Shown in pieces: positions 36,453 through 45,648 of a DNA stretch of 56,181 bases. Position 1 is the stretch's first letter; each line of letters begins with the position of its first letter. The position numbers were made by a program, and so were the translations under genes. The stretch comes from Marinoscillum sp. (lineage in GTDB: Bacteria; Bacteroidota; Bacteroidia; Cytophagales; Cyclobacteriaceae). The notes beneath the pieces are model-generated. The model did not search any database and was not told where the DNA came from. It was given only the letters and a program-made list of their open reading frames with translations. The DNA lies in NCBI GenBank assembly GCA_024305105.1, contig JAMWZA010000017.1:1-56181 (forward strand), written 5' to 3'.

Positions 36453-37496
36453 ATGTCCGCAAATCAAATTTTTCTCATTATTGTCAGTGGCCTGGGCGTA
36501 ACCCATGGCTTGTTTCTGGCCATTTTCTTATGGACGAAACAAAAAGGGAATTTTTTGGCTAATCGCTTACTCAGCATTCTGCTAGTTGTTTTGTCCTTCC
36601 GTGTGGGTAAGTCCGTATTTCTTGAATTCCTTCAAAAACTGGATGCCAAATTCATCTTTATCGGCCTGGGTACCATGATGGCCATCGGACCGCTTTTTTA
36701 CTTGTTCAGTAAAGCCAGCACAAACCGATCATTCCAGTGGAATAATAAGCATTTGATTCATTTCCTTCCTTGTTTTTTGGCGGTACTATTTGGGCTTTGG
36801 ATCAATGACAATGACCTAGAGTCCTTACCAAAACTCCTATTTGTATTTCTCTTTTTGAGCTATTACAGTCACTTCCTCATCTACCTGATCAAAACTAAAC
36901 GATACATTTCCAACCAACGCAAAGCTGGACTGAAGGATCGGACGTATAAGCTGCTGATGCTACTCTTTTATGGGTTGCTGATCATTTGGGTAGCCTATGT
37001 ACTCAATTTATTTGATGAACTGATTCCATACGTTGTGGGTCCGGTTCTCTATTCTTTAGTCGCTTACCTTATCAGCTTCATCGTCATTTCAAAAGGATAT
37101 CTTCAGGATATTGATCAGGAGAAATACAAAACCACGCGGGTTTCTGATGAACAGGTCGAGCACCTGTTTTCAAAAGCCAGTGCTTTGATAGTTGATCAAA
37201 ATCAGTTTAAAAATCCGGAGCTTACGCTTAAATCATTGAGTAAGGAATTGAATGTTAGCACACAGGTCTTATCGATGGTGATCAATCAAAAAAGCCAGAA
37301 AAATTTTAACGCTTTTGTAAATCACTATCGTGTAGAGGAAGCCATACGATTGCTCAACGATCAGAATTACCAAAACCTCACCATCTCGAGCATTGCATAT
37401 GAAGCTGGATTCAATAGCATCTCCAGTTTCAATAGTGCATTCAAAAAACAAACAGACAAGACCCCTCAAGCCTATCGTCAGCAATTGACAAAATGA
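36453..37496 (+). CDS. Membrane-bound AraC-family regulator
   Basis: 347 residues. Residues 1-215 contain about seven hydrophobic helices (for example IFLIIVSGLGVTHGLFLAIF, FIFIGLGTMMAIGPLFYLF, YSLVAYLISFIVISKGYL). The C-terminal 110 residues are an AraC-type pair of helix-turn-helices: LTLKSLSKELNVSTQVLSMV and NLTISSIAYEAGFNSISSFN, ending FKKQTDKTPQAYRQQL. This is a common Bacteroidota layout in which the membrane part senses a signal and the tail binds DNA. It lies 79 bp before the DJ-1/PfpI gene, its likely target. Confidence 0.92.
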   Translation: MSANQIFLIIVSGLGVTHGLFLAIFLWTKQKGNFLANRLLSILLVVLSFRVGKSVFLEFLQKLDAKFIFIGLGTMMAIGPLFYLFSKASTNRSFQWNNKHLIHFLPCFLAVLFGLWINDNDLESLPKLLFVFLFLSYYSHFLIYLIKTKRYISNQRKAGLKDRTYKLLMLLFYGLLIIWVAYVLNLFDELIPYVVGPVLYSLVAYLISFIVISKGYLQDIDQEKYKTTRVSDEQVEHLFSKASALIVDQNQFKNPELTLKSLSKELNVSTQVLSMVINQKSQKNFNAFVNHYRVEEAIRLLNDQNYQNLTISSIAYEAGFNSISSFNSAFKKQTDKTPQAYRQQLTK

Positions 37497-37575
37497 TCTT
37501 TTACTCTTGCGAAATGATCATTCAGGAAGGATAAGGCTAAGCAGACTCGTTGATTTGCAAAAAAACAACGATAAA

Positions 37576-38694
37576 ATGAATCGATTTAAGAAAATACTGA
37601 AATGGTCTTTACTTTCCATCCTTTGCTTAGCGGTTGCACTTTTCACCTTCGGCTATTGGTTTATGAGCCTCATTCCAAAACCGGCTACCGAATATGATAT
37701 AACCAAAACAGTTACTAGCTCACTTCCCTACCTGAGTGAAAACCAGATTCCCAACCGAGGAAGAATCCTGACGGTAGTTACCAGTACTGAAACAATGGGT
37801 GAAAGCGGAAAAGCCACTGGCTATGAGCTCACAGAATTATCGAGGGCATACTACGTCTTTCTTGCGAATGGTTTTGAAGTGGATGTAGCAAGCCCTAAAG
37901 GAGGACAACCACCTGTGGTTATTGATGATGAAGATATGGGAGTTTATGATTTTGCCTTTTTAAATGATCCTGTTGCGCAGCAGAAAACAAAAAACACACT
38001 GGCTATGGCTGAGGTGGATTCTTCATTGTATGATGCCATTTACTTCGTAGGCGGAAAAGGTGCGATGTATGACTTTCCAAACAATCACCACATACAATCC
38101 ATTGTCAAGTCCCTTTACCGGTCGGGTAAGGTCATTGGTGCAGTTTGTCACGGCCCAGCAGCCCTGGTCAATATCAAATTGGAGGACGGTCAGCCGTTGT
38201 TGGAGGGTAAGACTGTTAGCAGCTTCACCAATAAAGAAGAATTGTTTCTAATCCCTGATGCCGAAACGATTTTCCCTTTTCTTCTGGAAGATAAGTTGAT
38301 TGAAAGCGGAGCCAACTTCAAAGAAGGAACCATGTATCTGGAAAAAGTAGTACATGATCAAAACCTTATTACAGGTCAAAACCCATGGTCCACCTGGAAG
38401 CTAGCAGAAACCATGATCGAACAAATGGGATATCAACCTAAGAAGCGTGTCATTACATCTGAAGAAAATGCTATTCAGGTACTAGGTAGATACCAGGAGC
38501 AAGGATATGAGTCCGCCAAAAAAATGATCAGTGAAATGGCGGTGAATCAGGTAGCCATGAATCGAACCTTGCTGGCGAAGCACAGCATTGTTGCAGCCAT
38601 GCAATGGAATCTTGTTAAATCATTTGAATTGGTCCGATTAGTGAAATATGCAAAAGACCAATTAGAGGTGGAGACCACAAGAGATGAGCATTAG
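37576..38694 (+). CDS. Membrane-anchored DJ-1/PfpI family protein
   Basis: 372 residues from the ATG at 37576 (a TTG at 37507 would add 23 poor residues). One N-terminal transmembrane helix (LLSILCLAVALFTFGYWFM), then a class I amidotransferase-like domain of the Hsp31/PfpI kind: E84 in ATGYELTELSRAYYVF, and the nucleophile elbow C191-H192 in VIGAVCHGPAALVN. Family roles include glyoxalase, deglycase-like or protease activities. The last 110 residues (helical, KKRVITSEENAIQVLGRYQE onward) are an extra domain with no match recognised. Probably controlled by the AraC-type regulator upstream. Confidence 0.88.
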   Translation: MNRFKKILKWSLLSILCLAVALFTFGYWFMSLIPKPATEYDITKTVTSSLPYLSENQIPNRGRILTVVTSTETMGESGKATGYELTELSRAYYVFLANGFEVDVASPKGGQPPVVIDDEDMGVYDFAFLNDPVAQQKTKNTLAMAEVDSSLYDAIYFVGGKGAMYDFPNNHHIQSIVKSLYRSGKVIGAVCHGPAALVNIKLEDGQPLLEGKTVSSFTNKEELFLIPDAETIFPFLLEDKLIESGANFKEGTMYLEKVVHDQNLITGQNPWSTWKLAETMIEQMGYQPKKRVITSEENAIQVLGRYQEQGYESAKKMISEMAVNQVAMNRTLLAKHSIVAAMQWNLVKSFELVRLVKYAKDQLEVETTRDEH

Positions 38695-38777
38695 CTGTTT
38701 TTAATTTAGAGCTCCTACTTTAGAACTAAGAGCCTAACAACCTGAGTCGATTTAAAAACAGCCCAAAAACTGTCAGC

Positions 38778-38811
38778 GTGACCCGGTCTACGTGACCGGT
38801 CTACCCGGTCA
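38778..38811. repeat. Short tandem and inverted repeat upstream of PIN module 1
   Basis: gtgacccggtctac (38778-38791) is followed by gtgaccggtctac (38792-38804) and a third partial unit. Within it TGACCGG (38793-38799) and CCGGTCA (38805-38811) form a perfect 7-bp inverted repeat. It lies 59 bp before the PIN gene, a likely place for an autoregulatory operator. Confidence 0.5.
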
Positions 38812-38870
38812 TATCGCAATAAACCTGTATCGTCCTGAAATGATTTGAGTGCAATTAGCGAACTTTGAGT

Positions 38871-39332
38871 ATGATCAATCGGATTTATATCGACACATCA
38901 GTATTTGGCGGGTATTTTGATACAGAATTTAACGATGCAACTAGAAAATTCTTCAGAATTCTTAACGAACAAAATGTTACAATTCTAGTATCTGAAATTT
39001 TGGAACTAGAAATTTATAAAGCTCCAGATAACATCGTCGAACTCTTTGAATCACTCAAGAACATCGAAGGAGTCGATCTAACCGATGATGCAGTACAACT
39101 TGCTGAACTTTACATTTCAGAGAATGTTGTTGGACGAACAAGCATAGCTGATTGCCAGCATATAGCCCTGGCAACAATTAACAAGGCTGACGTCCTTGCA
39201 AGTTGGAACTTTAAGCATATTGTGAACCTTGAACGTATAAGAGGATATAATTCCATTAACTTTAGGCAAGGATATCAGATGACTGAGATCCGAACACCGA
39301 ATGAAATTTTTATAGATGAAGCCGGCAGCTAG
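38871..39332 (+). CDS. PIN-domain toxin (VapC-like), module 1
   Basis: 153 residues from the ATG at 38871 (a TTG at 38865 is rejected because the paralogue at 55404 has the same length). PIN-type ribonuclease fold: D8 in RIYIDTSVFGGYF, acidic residues in SEILELEIYKAP, and the late Asp in TSIADCQHIALATI, plus ASWNFKHIVNLERIRGYNSI. Probably cleaves RNA when free of its antitoxin. The paralogue shares most of these blocks. The next small gene overlaps it by 17 bp and is the likely antitoxin. Its promoter region holds a tandem/inverted repeat. Confidence 0.85.
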   Translation: MINRIYIDTSVFGGYFDTEFNDATRKFFRILNEQNVTILVSEILELEIYKAPDNIVELFESLKNIEGVDLTDDAVQLAELYISENVVGRTSIADCQHIALATINKADVLASWNFKHIVNLERIRGYNSINFRQGYQMTEIRTPNEIFIDEAGS

Positions 39333-39477
39333 TACACAAACAATGGTCGAACAAATGAGAGAAATTCGTGATCAGGTCAGTCATGACATCATGAACATGT
39401 CATTGAAGGAGGAACGTGCCTATTTAGCTGAACAACTCGAAAAACTGAAAGCCAAACGAACCGGAAATAAGGGCTAG
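39316..39477 (+). CDS. Small protein, probable antitoxin of PIN module 1
   Basis: 53 residues, charged and helical: VEQMREIRDQVSHDIMNMSL then KEERAYLAEQLEKLKAK. The ATG lies inside the toxin gene (17-bp overlap, different frame), giving tight coupling. The protein at 55855 after the second PIN gene aligns along most of its length (MRDIRSKIDQNLQSM; EYYAKQREEFEKWK). The order is toxin first, antitoxin second, the reverse of classic VapBC. No DNA-binding fold is apparent. Antitoxin function is an inference from position and conservation of the pair. Confidence 0.72.
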   Translation: MKPAASTQTMVEQMREIRDQVSHDIMNMSLKEERAYLAEQLEKLKAKRTGNKG

Positions 39478-39700
39478 TAATTATACGCCTTGTCGACTGC
39501 TTTGCGAATATCACCGAACCGCAGAGGCCATGAGATTGGTGCTTTCCACCAGGTTTAGCTCGCTGGGTTTTTCATCCGCAGCACCTACTTGCTGGGAGCG
39601 GTAGGTTTTACTAATTTGCTGCTTTTAATTACAATCGAAATAGCCTATTGGACGCGCAAAGTGGCATTCAAGTTTTGTTGTGATAAACAGCTAATTGAAA

Positions 39701-41473
39701 ATGAGTACTCAAAAATCCATAGCAGTCCTACCTTTTCGTGACCTAAGTGTTGATAGTAGCAATGAATTCATCTGCGATGGCATCACAGAGGAGATCATCA
39801 ATGCACTGGCTAAAATCGATGGGATGAAAGTCATCTCACGTACCTCCAGTTTCTTTTTCAAAAACCACAAAGCTTCTCTTGAGGAAATTGCTTCGAAACT
39901 AGGTGTAGCTATCCTTTTAGAAGGTAGCGCACAGATTCATGATGGTAAAATTCGCGTTCGTGCCAAGCTAATAGATGTCGAAGAGGACACTCATTTCTGG
40001 TCGGAGACCTGGGATCGAAAGCTAGAGAACCTTTTTGAAACCCAAGATGAAATCAGTTTGCTCATTGCTGACAAAATCCGAGAGCAACATGGTCATTTGA
40101 ACATTTCAAACCAGCTAGTGAGCAGCCCTACAAAGAGTTTTTCATCATATGAACACCTTTTGAAAGGTCGCCTTCATTTCTATAAGTGGAATCCCGAGGA
40201 TACCAACATCGCCATTGATCACTTTGAAAAAGGTATAGAACTAGATAATGGTCTTATTGAGGGTTACCTGGGCATAGCAGATAGCTACAGTTTTTTAGCT
40301 GTAGCAGGTTTTGCTCCACGTGAGGAAGCCTGGCAAAAAAGTATTGTAGCCATAGAATCGGCAAAAAAACTGGACCCTGACCATGCCGGACTTAATTACA
40401 TGCTAGGCATGCAGGCATTTTTTACAGAAGCTGACTTTGCATCAGCTTTGCAATATGGCATGAGGTCTTTAGCGGCCAAACCTACCTACTCAGAAGCGCA
40501 TCAATTTGTTTCATTTCTCCACACAATTAGAGGTGACTTTAAAAAGGGACGCGAGCATATACTATTTGCTAAGTCAATAGACCCTTTAAATCCTGAGACC
40601 ATATTCTATGAGGCGAATTATTACTATCGGACGGGTAAGTATGAGAAAGCCAAAGAAATTTTAAGAGAATTGCTGGATGCGAATGACAAGAACCTTCCGG
40701 CAATTATTGTTTGTATTTATATCCTTATAAAAGAAGGACAGCTCCGTGAAGCTCGCCAGACAATAGACGATGTTCCTCAACAGGCATTTACTCCTGATGA
40801 AAGACTCGGTCTCCTTGCACTGATCGATGCGATGAAAGGAAAAAGCACCACGCATTTGCAAAAGCTGGAGCTGCATGCACAGGAAGCGGAAGCTCACCAT
40901 GCTCATGCCTACCTTTTTCTTACTTATGCCAATTTGAGTCGATATGATGAAGCATTTGCCCTTTTAGACAATCTTTTTGAAAGTGCCTCCTCAATCTTAC
41001 TACTTGCCTTTAGTGATCCATTAGGAGCACCAATCCACTCAGACTCGAGATATCAGCAATATCATGACAAGGTCTATCCAAGAGTGGTACAAAAACCAAA
41101 AGTTAGAAAACCCCGACAACCAGATTCTGCGCTTACCAATGAGCAGGTGGAGAAAATACAAGCTTTTGTAGAATCAGAGCGACCGTATCTCAACCCTTCA
41201 CTTACATTACGTTCGCTTGCGGAGCAAGTAGACATCCATCCTAATCAACTTTCCTGGTTGCTGAATGAATCCATTGGTAGTAACTTCAACGAGTTTATCA
41301 ACATAAAGCGAATTGAGCACTTCAAGCAACTCGTCCTTGATCCAGACAATTCGCACATTTCCCTGATTGGGCTGGCCTACGAGAGTGGTTTTAATTCCAA
41401 GACGGTATTCAATACGGCATTCAAAAAAACAGTAGGTATGACGCCAAAAGAATTTCAGAAAAGTCAGGCGTAA
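39701..41473 (+). CDS. TolB-like/TPR/AraC hybrid regulator, copy 1
   Basis: 590 residues from the ATG at 39701. Three parts: an N-terminal TolB/FlgO-like domain (residues 1-125: SIAVLPFRDLSVDSSNEFIC, DGITEEIINALAKIDGMKVI, DTHFWSETWDRKLENLFETQ), a TPR array (about 150-440), and a C-terminal AraC-type DNA-binding domain (LTLRSLAEQVDIHPNQLSWL and ISLIGLAYESGFNSKTVFNT). No transmembrane helix, so a soluble one-component regulator sensing through protein contact or a ligand bound by the first domain (inference). Paralogue of 43833. Probable target: the oxidoreductase gene 107 bp downstream. Confidence 0.88.
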   Translation: MSTQKSIAVLPFRDLSVDSSNEFICDGITEEIINALAKIDGMKVISRTSSFFFKNHKASLEEIASKLGVAILLEGSAQIHDGKIRVRAKLIDVEEDTHFWSETWDRKLENLFETQDEISLLIADKIREQHGHLNISNQLVSSPTKSFSSYEHLLKGRLHFYKWNPEDTNIAIDHFEKGIELDNGLIEGYLGIADSYSFLAVAGFAPREEAWQKSIVAIESAKKLDPDHAGLNYMLGMQAFFTEADFASALQYGMRSLAAKPTYSEAHQFVSFLHTIRGDFKKGREHILFAKSIDPLNPETIFYEANYYYRTGKYEKAKEILRELLDANDKNLPAIIVCIYILIKEGQLREARQTIDDVPQQAFTPDERLGLLALIDAMKGKSTTHLQKLELHAQEAEAHHAHAYLFLTYANLSRYDEAFALLDNLFESASSILLLAFSDPLGAPIHSDSRYQQYHDKVYPRVVQKPKVRKPRQPDSALTNEQVEKIQAFVESERPYLNPSLTLRSLAEQVDIHPNQLSWLLNESIGSNFNEFINIKRIEHFKQLVLDPDNSHISLIGLAYESGFNSKTVFNTAFKKTVGMTPKEFQKSQA

Positions 41474-41485
41474 TCAGACTATTTG

Positions 41486-41507
41486 GTTCCGAATTATAAT
41501 TCCGAAC
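41486..41507. promoter_or_regulatory. Candidate AraC-type binding site before the MDR oxidoreductase
   Basis: GTTCCGAATT followed by ATAATTCCGAAC: a direct repeat of TTCCGAA 13 bp apart within an outer GTTC...GAAC frame. A 22-bp element at 49550-49571 starts with the same 10 bases and shares 17 of 22 positions. It lies 73 bp before the oxidoreductase ATG and just after a TPR/AraC gene. Confidence 0.5.
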
Positions 41508-41580
41508 CTCTTCCTAATATCTCGAACAAATACCCTTCCACTTCTTCCTTTTTTTGTCATGAATCAGAATACAAGGAATC

Positions 41581-42567
41581 ATGACACAGATAATGAAAGC
41601 AACGGTAGCAATAGGGTACGGATCGCCGGATGTGCTTCAATTACAGGAAGTGAAAAAACCCATACCAAAATCCAACGAAGTATTGGTGAGGGTAATGACA
41701 GCTTCTGCCACTACGGCAGATGCCATGATGCGCACCGGAAAACCTTATATAGCAAGACTGTTTGTAGGTCTCACAAAACCTAAAAAATCCATTCCGGGAA
41801 CCGGTTTCGCTGGTATCGTAGAGCAGGTGGGCAAAGACGCTACAAACTTTGAAATCGGTGATCGCGTATTTGGTGAAACAGCATTTGGCTTCAGCTCGAA
41901 TGCAGAATACCTGACGATATCTGAGCATGGTGTCATTCTTCCTATGCCGGAAAATCTGGATTTTTCCGAGGCAGCCAACTTCTGCGATGGACATTTAACC
42001 TCCTTTAATTTCTTGAAAGAAATTGCGAAGTTGAAGCCCGACCAGAAAGTATTGATCAATGGAGCATCAGGCGCACTTGGAACTTCCGCTATACAAATCG
42101 CTAAATATATGGGAGCCCAGGTCACGGCAGTGTGCAGCGGCCGAAACACTGGATTGGCAAGGTCACTGGGTGCTGATGAGGTGATTGACTATCAACAGAA
42201 AGATTTCACAAAGGGTGACAGAAAATACGATTATGTATACGACACCATTGGGAAAAGCTCCTTCTCAGCATGCAAAGATATCCTCTCAGAAAAGGGCGTG
42301 TATTTGTCTCCGGTTATAAAATTTCCCTTGCTTCTCCAGATGATTAAAACATCACTTTTTGGTCAGAAGAAAGCCAAGTTTGAAGCAACAGGTGCCAACA
42401 AAGAAGAAAAGTTACGCTACCTGCTTTCAGAAGTGCTGGATATCTATAAAGAGGGAGGACTAAAGACCGTCATTGACCGACAGTTTCCATTGGAGAAGGT
42501 GGCCGAAGCGCATCGCTATATAGATTCAGGTCATAAGAAAGGAAATGTAGTGATTGTAACTGCTTAA
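41581..42567 (+). CDS. Zinc-independent MDR family oxidoreductase (quinone reductase-like)
   Basis: 328 residues of the medium-chain dehydrogenase/reductase superfamily. GroES-like start (MKATVAIGYGSPDVLQLQEV), GTGFAGIVEQVGKDATNFEIGD, and the NADPH site INGASGALGTSAIQIAKYMG; the closing block FPLEKVAEAHRYIDSGHKKG is typical. No structural zinc cysteine cluster is visible. Members reduce quinones or enones, so detoxification is plausible. The ATG at 41593 is an alternative start. It heads a small group with a membrane peptide and a lipoprotein. Confidence 0.93.
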   Translation: MTQIMKATVAIGYGSPDVLQLQEVKKPIPKSNEVLVRVMTASATTADAMMRTGKPYIARLFVGLTKPKKSIPGTGFAGIVEQVGKDATNFEIGDRVFGETAFGFSSNAEYLTISEHGVILPMPENLDFSEAANFCDGHLTSFNFLKEIAKLKPDQKVLINGASGALGTSAIQIAKYMGAQVTAVCSGRNTGLARSLGADEVIDYQQKDFTKGDRKYDYVYDTIGKSSFSACKDILSEKGVYLSPVIKFPLLLQMIKTSLFGQKKAKFEATGANKEEKLRYLLSEVLDIYKEGGLKTVIDRQFPLEKVAEAHRYIDSGHKKGNVVIVTA

Positions 42568-42687
42568 CGCTAAAAATATGATAAATAATAGAACAATAGC
42601 TATTTGAGCATTCAAAACACGTACAGAGTAAGGCTGAAAATCTTAACATAGAAGCATTAATTATTAAAAACCATTAAAAACCTTTCA

Positions 42688-42858
42688 ATGAAAACTAACA
42701 TTAAAAACTATTCAGGAATCACACTAGGACTCCTCATTGGAGTAATCATAGGAATTGCTCAAAACAATATCGGATTGTGGGTAAGCCTGGGATTGGCTAT
42801 CGGTGTAGCGATCGACTACACGAGAAGACATGAGACATCCCGAAACAAGGAAAACTGA
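42688..42858 (+). CDS. Small two-helix membrane protein
   Basis: 56 residues: basic N-terminus, two hydrophobic helices rich in glycine (GITLGLLIGVIIGIAQ and GLWVSLGLAIGVAIDY) and a charged tail (TRRHETSRNKEN). The spacing of glycines suggests close helix packing in the inner membrane. No function recognised. It lies 120 bp after the oxidoreductase and 25 bp before the lipoprotein gene, so the latter two are likely co-transcribed. Supported by a clear ATG, hydrophobic pattern and matching composition. Confidence 0.68.
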   Translation: MKTNIKNYSGITLGLLIGVIIGIAQNNIGLWVSLGLAIGVAIDYTRRHETSRNKEN

Positions 42859-42883
42859 ATTTTATACCTACTTTAATTAAAAC

Positions 42884-43477
42884 ATGAAACTTCAATATTT
42901 AGCACTCTTATCCTTTACAATTTTCAACGCTTGCGATTTCCTAAAAAACGCAAGCCTTACACAACAGCCAACGATAGAGGACTATCAAGTTGGTGAAAAA
43001 TGGGTTTGGAAATACAAGGGAGTAACCACGGAAGGGGAAGTACGGTCGGATGGTACAGACACGAGAATGATCGTGCGCATGGATGAAGGTTTAGGAATGA
43101 CCATTGAGAATGACACGATTCCGGTTACTGACCTTGTGAAACCTGACGAAAGCGAAACGCCAAAGTATGCCTGGCCACTAGAAGTTGGCAAAAAATGGAA
43201 GTATGAGAACAAATGGACAAGCCAAGACGGTACAACAGGCAACCAAAGTCAGATTGCAGAGGTATTATCCTATCAGGAGGAAACAGTAGAAGCGGGAACA
43301 TTCATGGCTTACACCATCAAATACACTGGTAAAATCTCTAATTCCCGAGGGTATGAAGCAAATGAAGAGGAGATTTGGTTGTATGCCCCGGCAGTAAAAA
43401 CCTTTATAAAACTGACCCAATCTCAGGGTGACTTTAACTACGTCGAGGAATTAATCGAGTATTCAGTTCCGAACTAA
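42884..43477 (+). CDS. Lipoprotein of unknown function
   Basis: 197 residues, lipobox FTIFNAC (C17). The mature part is beta-rich: YQVGEKWVWKYKG, YAWPLEVGKKWKYENKWTSQ, TFMAYTIKYTGKI, EEEIWLYAPAVKTFIKL. The repeated 'VGxxWxYxxK' pattern is common in Bacteroidota surface or periplasmic lipoproteins of unknown role. No catalytic motif. Probably co-transcribed with the small membrane protein. Confidence 0.78.
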   Translation: MKLQYLALLSFTIFNACDFLKNASLTQQPTIEDYQVGEKWVWKYKGVTTEGEVRSDGTDTRMIVRMDEGLGMTIENDTIPVTDLVKPDESETPKYAWPLEVGKKWKYENKWTSQDGTTGNQSQIAEVLSYQEETVEAGTFMAYTIKYTGKISNSRGYEANEEEIWLYAPAVKTFIKLTQSQGDFNYVEELIEYSVPN

Positions 43478-43832
43478 AGCATATCCATTCGTCAAAATGA
43501 TAATCATCCTCTCTTGTTGGTGATTTCAACCAACGAGTAATGGGTCGCAGGTGACCACTAATAATGGAAATAAACAGATAGCAACAGGAGATTTAACGGG
43601 GCAAAATATACGCTCCAATTACCTGATCGAATGGTGAAAATGGAATAAGTCGAGAGCCCAACAAAGATATAGCGCATGAACCTTACTTAGATAGCCGCAA
43701 AGATCCAGCTCAACATTCCGTTTATCTACCGTGCTGCCTTTGTAGCTAGCAAAGGCAGGCTTTGATCACAATGGCAGATAAGCTACTTTTATCGGATCAG
43801 TTCCTGGAAGTCCTGATAAAGTATAGAAGAAA
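43478..43832. other. Gene-free stretch before TPR/AraC copy 2
   Basis: 355 bp with no credible open frame. Near its start is a GTTGG/CCAAC dyad around 43519-43535 (gttggtgatttcaaccaac). Near its end is copy 2 of the 24-bp repeat. The remainder looks like degraded sequence. Confidence 0.5.
43773..43796 (+). repeat. 24-bp intergenic repeat, copy 2
   Basis: ggcagataagctac then ttttatcgga, one base different from copy 1 at 35666-35689, again with CTTTGA 7 bp upstream. Here it ends 36 bp before the ATG of the TPR/AraC gene. Confidence 0.6.
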
Positions 43833-45647
43833 ATGAGCACCCACCTGTCCATATCAGCATCCAATAAGTCCATTGTGGTGCTCCCTTTTGTGAATATGAG
43901 TGCCGACCCTGAGAATGAATACTTCAGCGATGGAATCACAGAAGAAATAATCAACGCCCTAACCACTGTGAAGGGTTTAAAAGTCATTGCCCGAACATCT
44001 TCTTTTGCATTCAAGAATAAAAATATAGATGTAAGAAGTATTGGTCACCAGTTGGGGGTAGGTACTGTTTTGGAGGGGAGCGTCCGGAAAGCCAAAAACA
44101 GGGTGCGAATTACAGCACAATTGATCAACACTAATGACGGCACTCACTTCTGGTCAAAGAATTTCGATCGGGACCTGAAGGATATTTTTACCCTACAAGA
44201 TGAAATCAGTGTGCTCCTTGCCGACCAAATCCGTGAGAATTTTGGACATATTGAAATCCCACCTGTTCTCCATCCTACCACAACCCATGATGTAAAGGCT
44301 TATGATTTATGGTTGAAAGGAAGCTATCATCTGAAAAGGAAAGATTATGAGGACATTAAAGCTGCAATGAAATTCTTCAAAGCTGCAATAAAAGTGGACC
44401 CAAACTATTCAGAAGCTTATGCCTACCTGGGAGAAACCTATATTCAAGCCGAGGCCCTCAATATATTCCCCAATGAAGAAGGGAACAATCTGGCAAGAAG
44501 TGCCGCTGAAAAAGCCATAGAATTGAATGCAGAAAACGCCAAGGCACATTTGGTTATCGCTTACATCGAACTGTTCTCGGCTTGGAATTGGGACACTGCA
44601 CTAAGAGCATACGATAAGGCCATTCAATATGGACAATCTGAGCAAAATGACTTCATTACCTATTACTACATATTTATCAAGGAGGATTTTGAACGCGCGA
44701 TTCAAGTAGCCAAAAGTGAGACTGAAACCGATCCACTTCATGTTCATTCCCATTGGCAATTGGGCTTGACCTATTATTTTGCCCGACGTTTTGAAGATTC
44801 AATTGTTGCATTTAATAAAGCCCTGGAAATCGACCCCAGTTATGCAGAGGCGCTTCGCTTCCGGGGTTTAGTCAGGGGGTTTTTAGGAAAGTTTAAGGAG
44901 GCATTAATTGACGTCAATAGGGCACTTGAACTTATAGGAGGTCTGGGGCCTGCCAATTTTGATTTACTGGTATTAAAAATACTAATGGGTAAGAATGAAG
45001 AGGTTTTAGCGGTCCTGAAAAAATCAAAATTCATTGACTCTTCTGATCCAGCCATTCTATATTCACTCTTAAATATGCCCACAGAAGCCATTTACTGGTT
45101 AGACAAGGCGTACGAAGAACGCTCGGTAAATATGGCGACATTGAAGACTTTCTGGGTTTGGGATAACCTTCGCGACAATGCCCGGTTTAAAGAGATTTAT
45201 GCCCAAATGAATTTTCCACCATCTATAAAAAACAAAAAGAATCTTGAGCCAATAACCATTTCTGAAGTCCCTTTTGTTAACCCCTCCTTACTAAGCAAAA
45301 ATGAAATAGCACATCATTTAGGACAATTGGATAAGCTAATGATGGAAGATAAGGTCTATTTGGACTCAACAATTTCATTAAGGCAATTAGCAGAAAAATT
45401 GGATTTGCAGCCTAATAAATTATCCTGGTTACTCAATGAACAAATTGGCAAGAATTTCAATGAATACATCAATGCCTTCCGCTTGATTGCTTTCAAAGAA
45501 AAAGCACTAAACCCAAAGAACAGCAACCTTACACTTTTGGGTTTGGCCTACGAAAGTGGCTTTAGCTCCAAAACGGTATTCAATGCTTTTTTTAAAAAGA
45601 TGGAGGGGGTGACTCCAAAATCATGGGTCAAATCTCATATGAAGTAA
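43833..45647 (+). CDS. TolB-like/TPR/AraC hybrid regulator, copy 2
   Basis: 604 residues with the same three parts as 39701: TolB/FlgO-like start (SIVVLPFVNMSADPENEYFS, DGITEEIINALTTVKGLKVI, HQLGVGTVLEGSVRKAKNR), a TPR array (YSEAYAYLGETYIQAEALNI, WQLGLTYYFARRFEDSIVAF, SYAEALRFRGLVRGFLGKFK), and the AraC-type tail (ISLRQLAEKLDLQPNKLSWL, LTLLGLAYESGFSSKTVFNA). The helices that read DNA are close between copies, so they may share or compete for sites. It is followed after 1 bp by an MFS exporter gene and then a TonB receptor gene, the probable regulated group. Confidence 0.9.
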   Translation: MSTHLSISASNKSIVVLPFVNMSADPENEYFSDGITEEIINALTTVKGLKVIARTSSFAFKNKNIDVRSIGHQLGVGTVLEGSVRKAKNRVRITAQLINTNDGTHFWSKNFDRDLKDIFTLQDEISVLLADQIRENFGHIEIPPVLHPTTTHDVKAYDLWLKGSYHLKRKDYEDIKAAMKFFKAAIKVDPNYSEAYAYLGETYIQAEALNIFPNEEGNNLARSAAEKAIELNAENAKAHLVIAYIELFSAWNWDTALRAYDKAIQYGQSEQNDFITYYYIFIKEDFERAIQVAKSETETDPLHVHSHWQLGLTYYFARRFEDSIVAFNKALEIDPSYAEALRFRGLVRGFLGKFKEALIDVNRALELIGGLGPANFDLLVLKILMGKNEEVLAVLKKSKFIDSSDPAILYSLLNMPTEAIYWLDKAYEERSVNMATLKTFWVWDNLRDNARFKEIYAQMNFPPSIKNKKNLEPITISEVPFVNPSLLSKNEIAHHLGQLDKLMMEDKVYLDSTISLRQLAEKLDLQPNKLSWLLNEQIGKNFNEYINAFRLIAFKEKALNPKNSNLTLLGLAYESGFSSKTVFNAFFKKMEGVTPKSWVKSHMK

Positions 45648-45648
45648 A

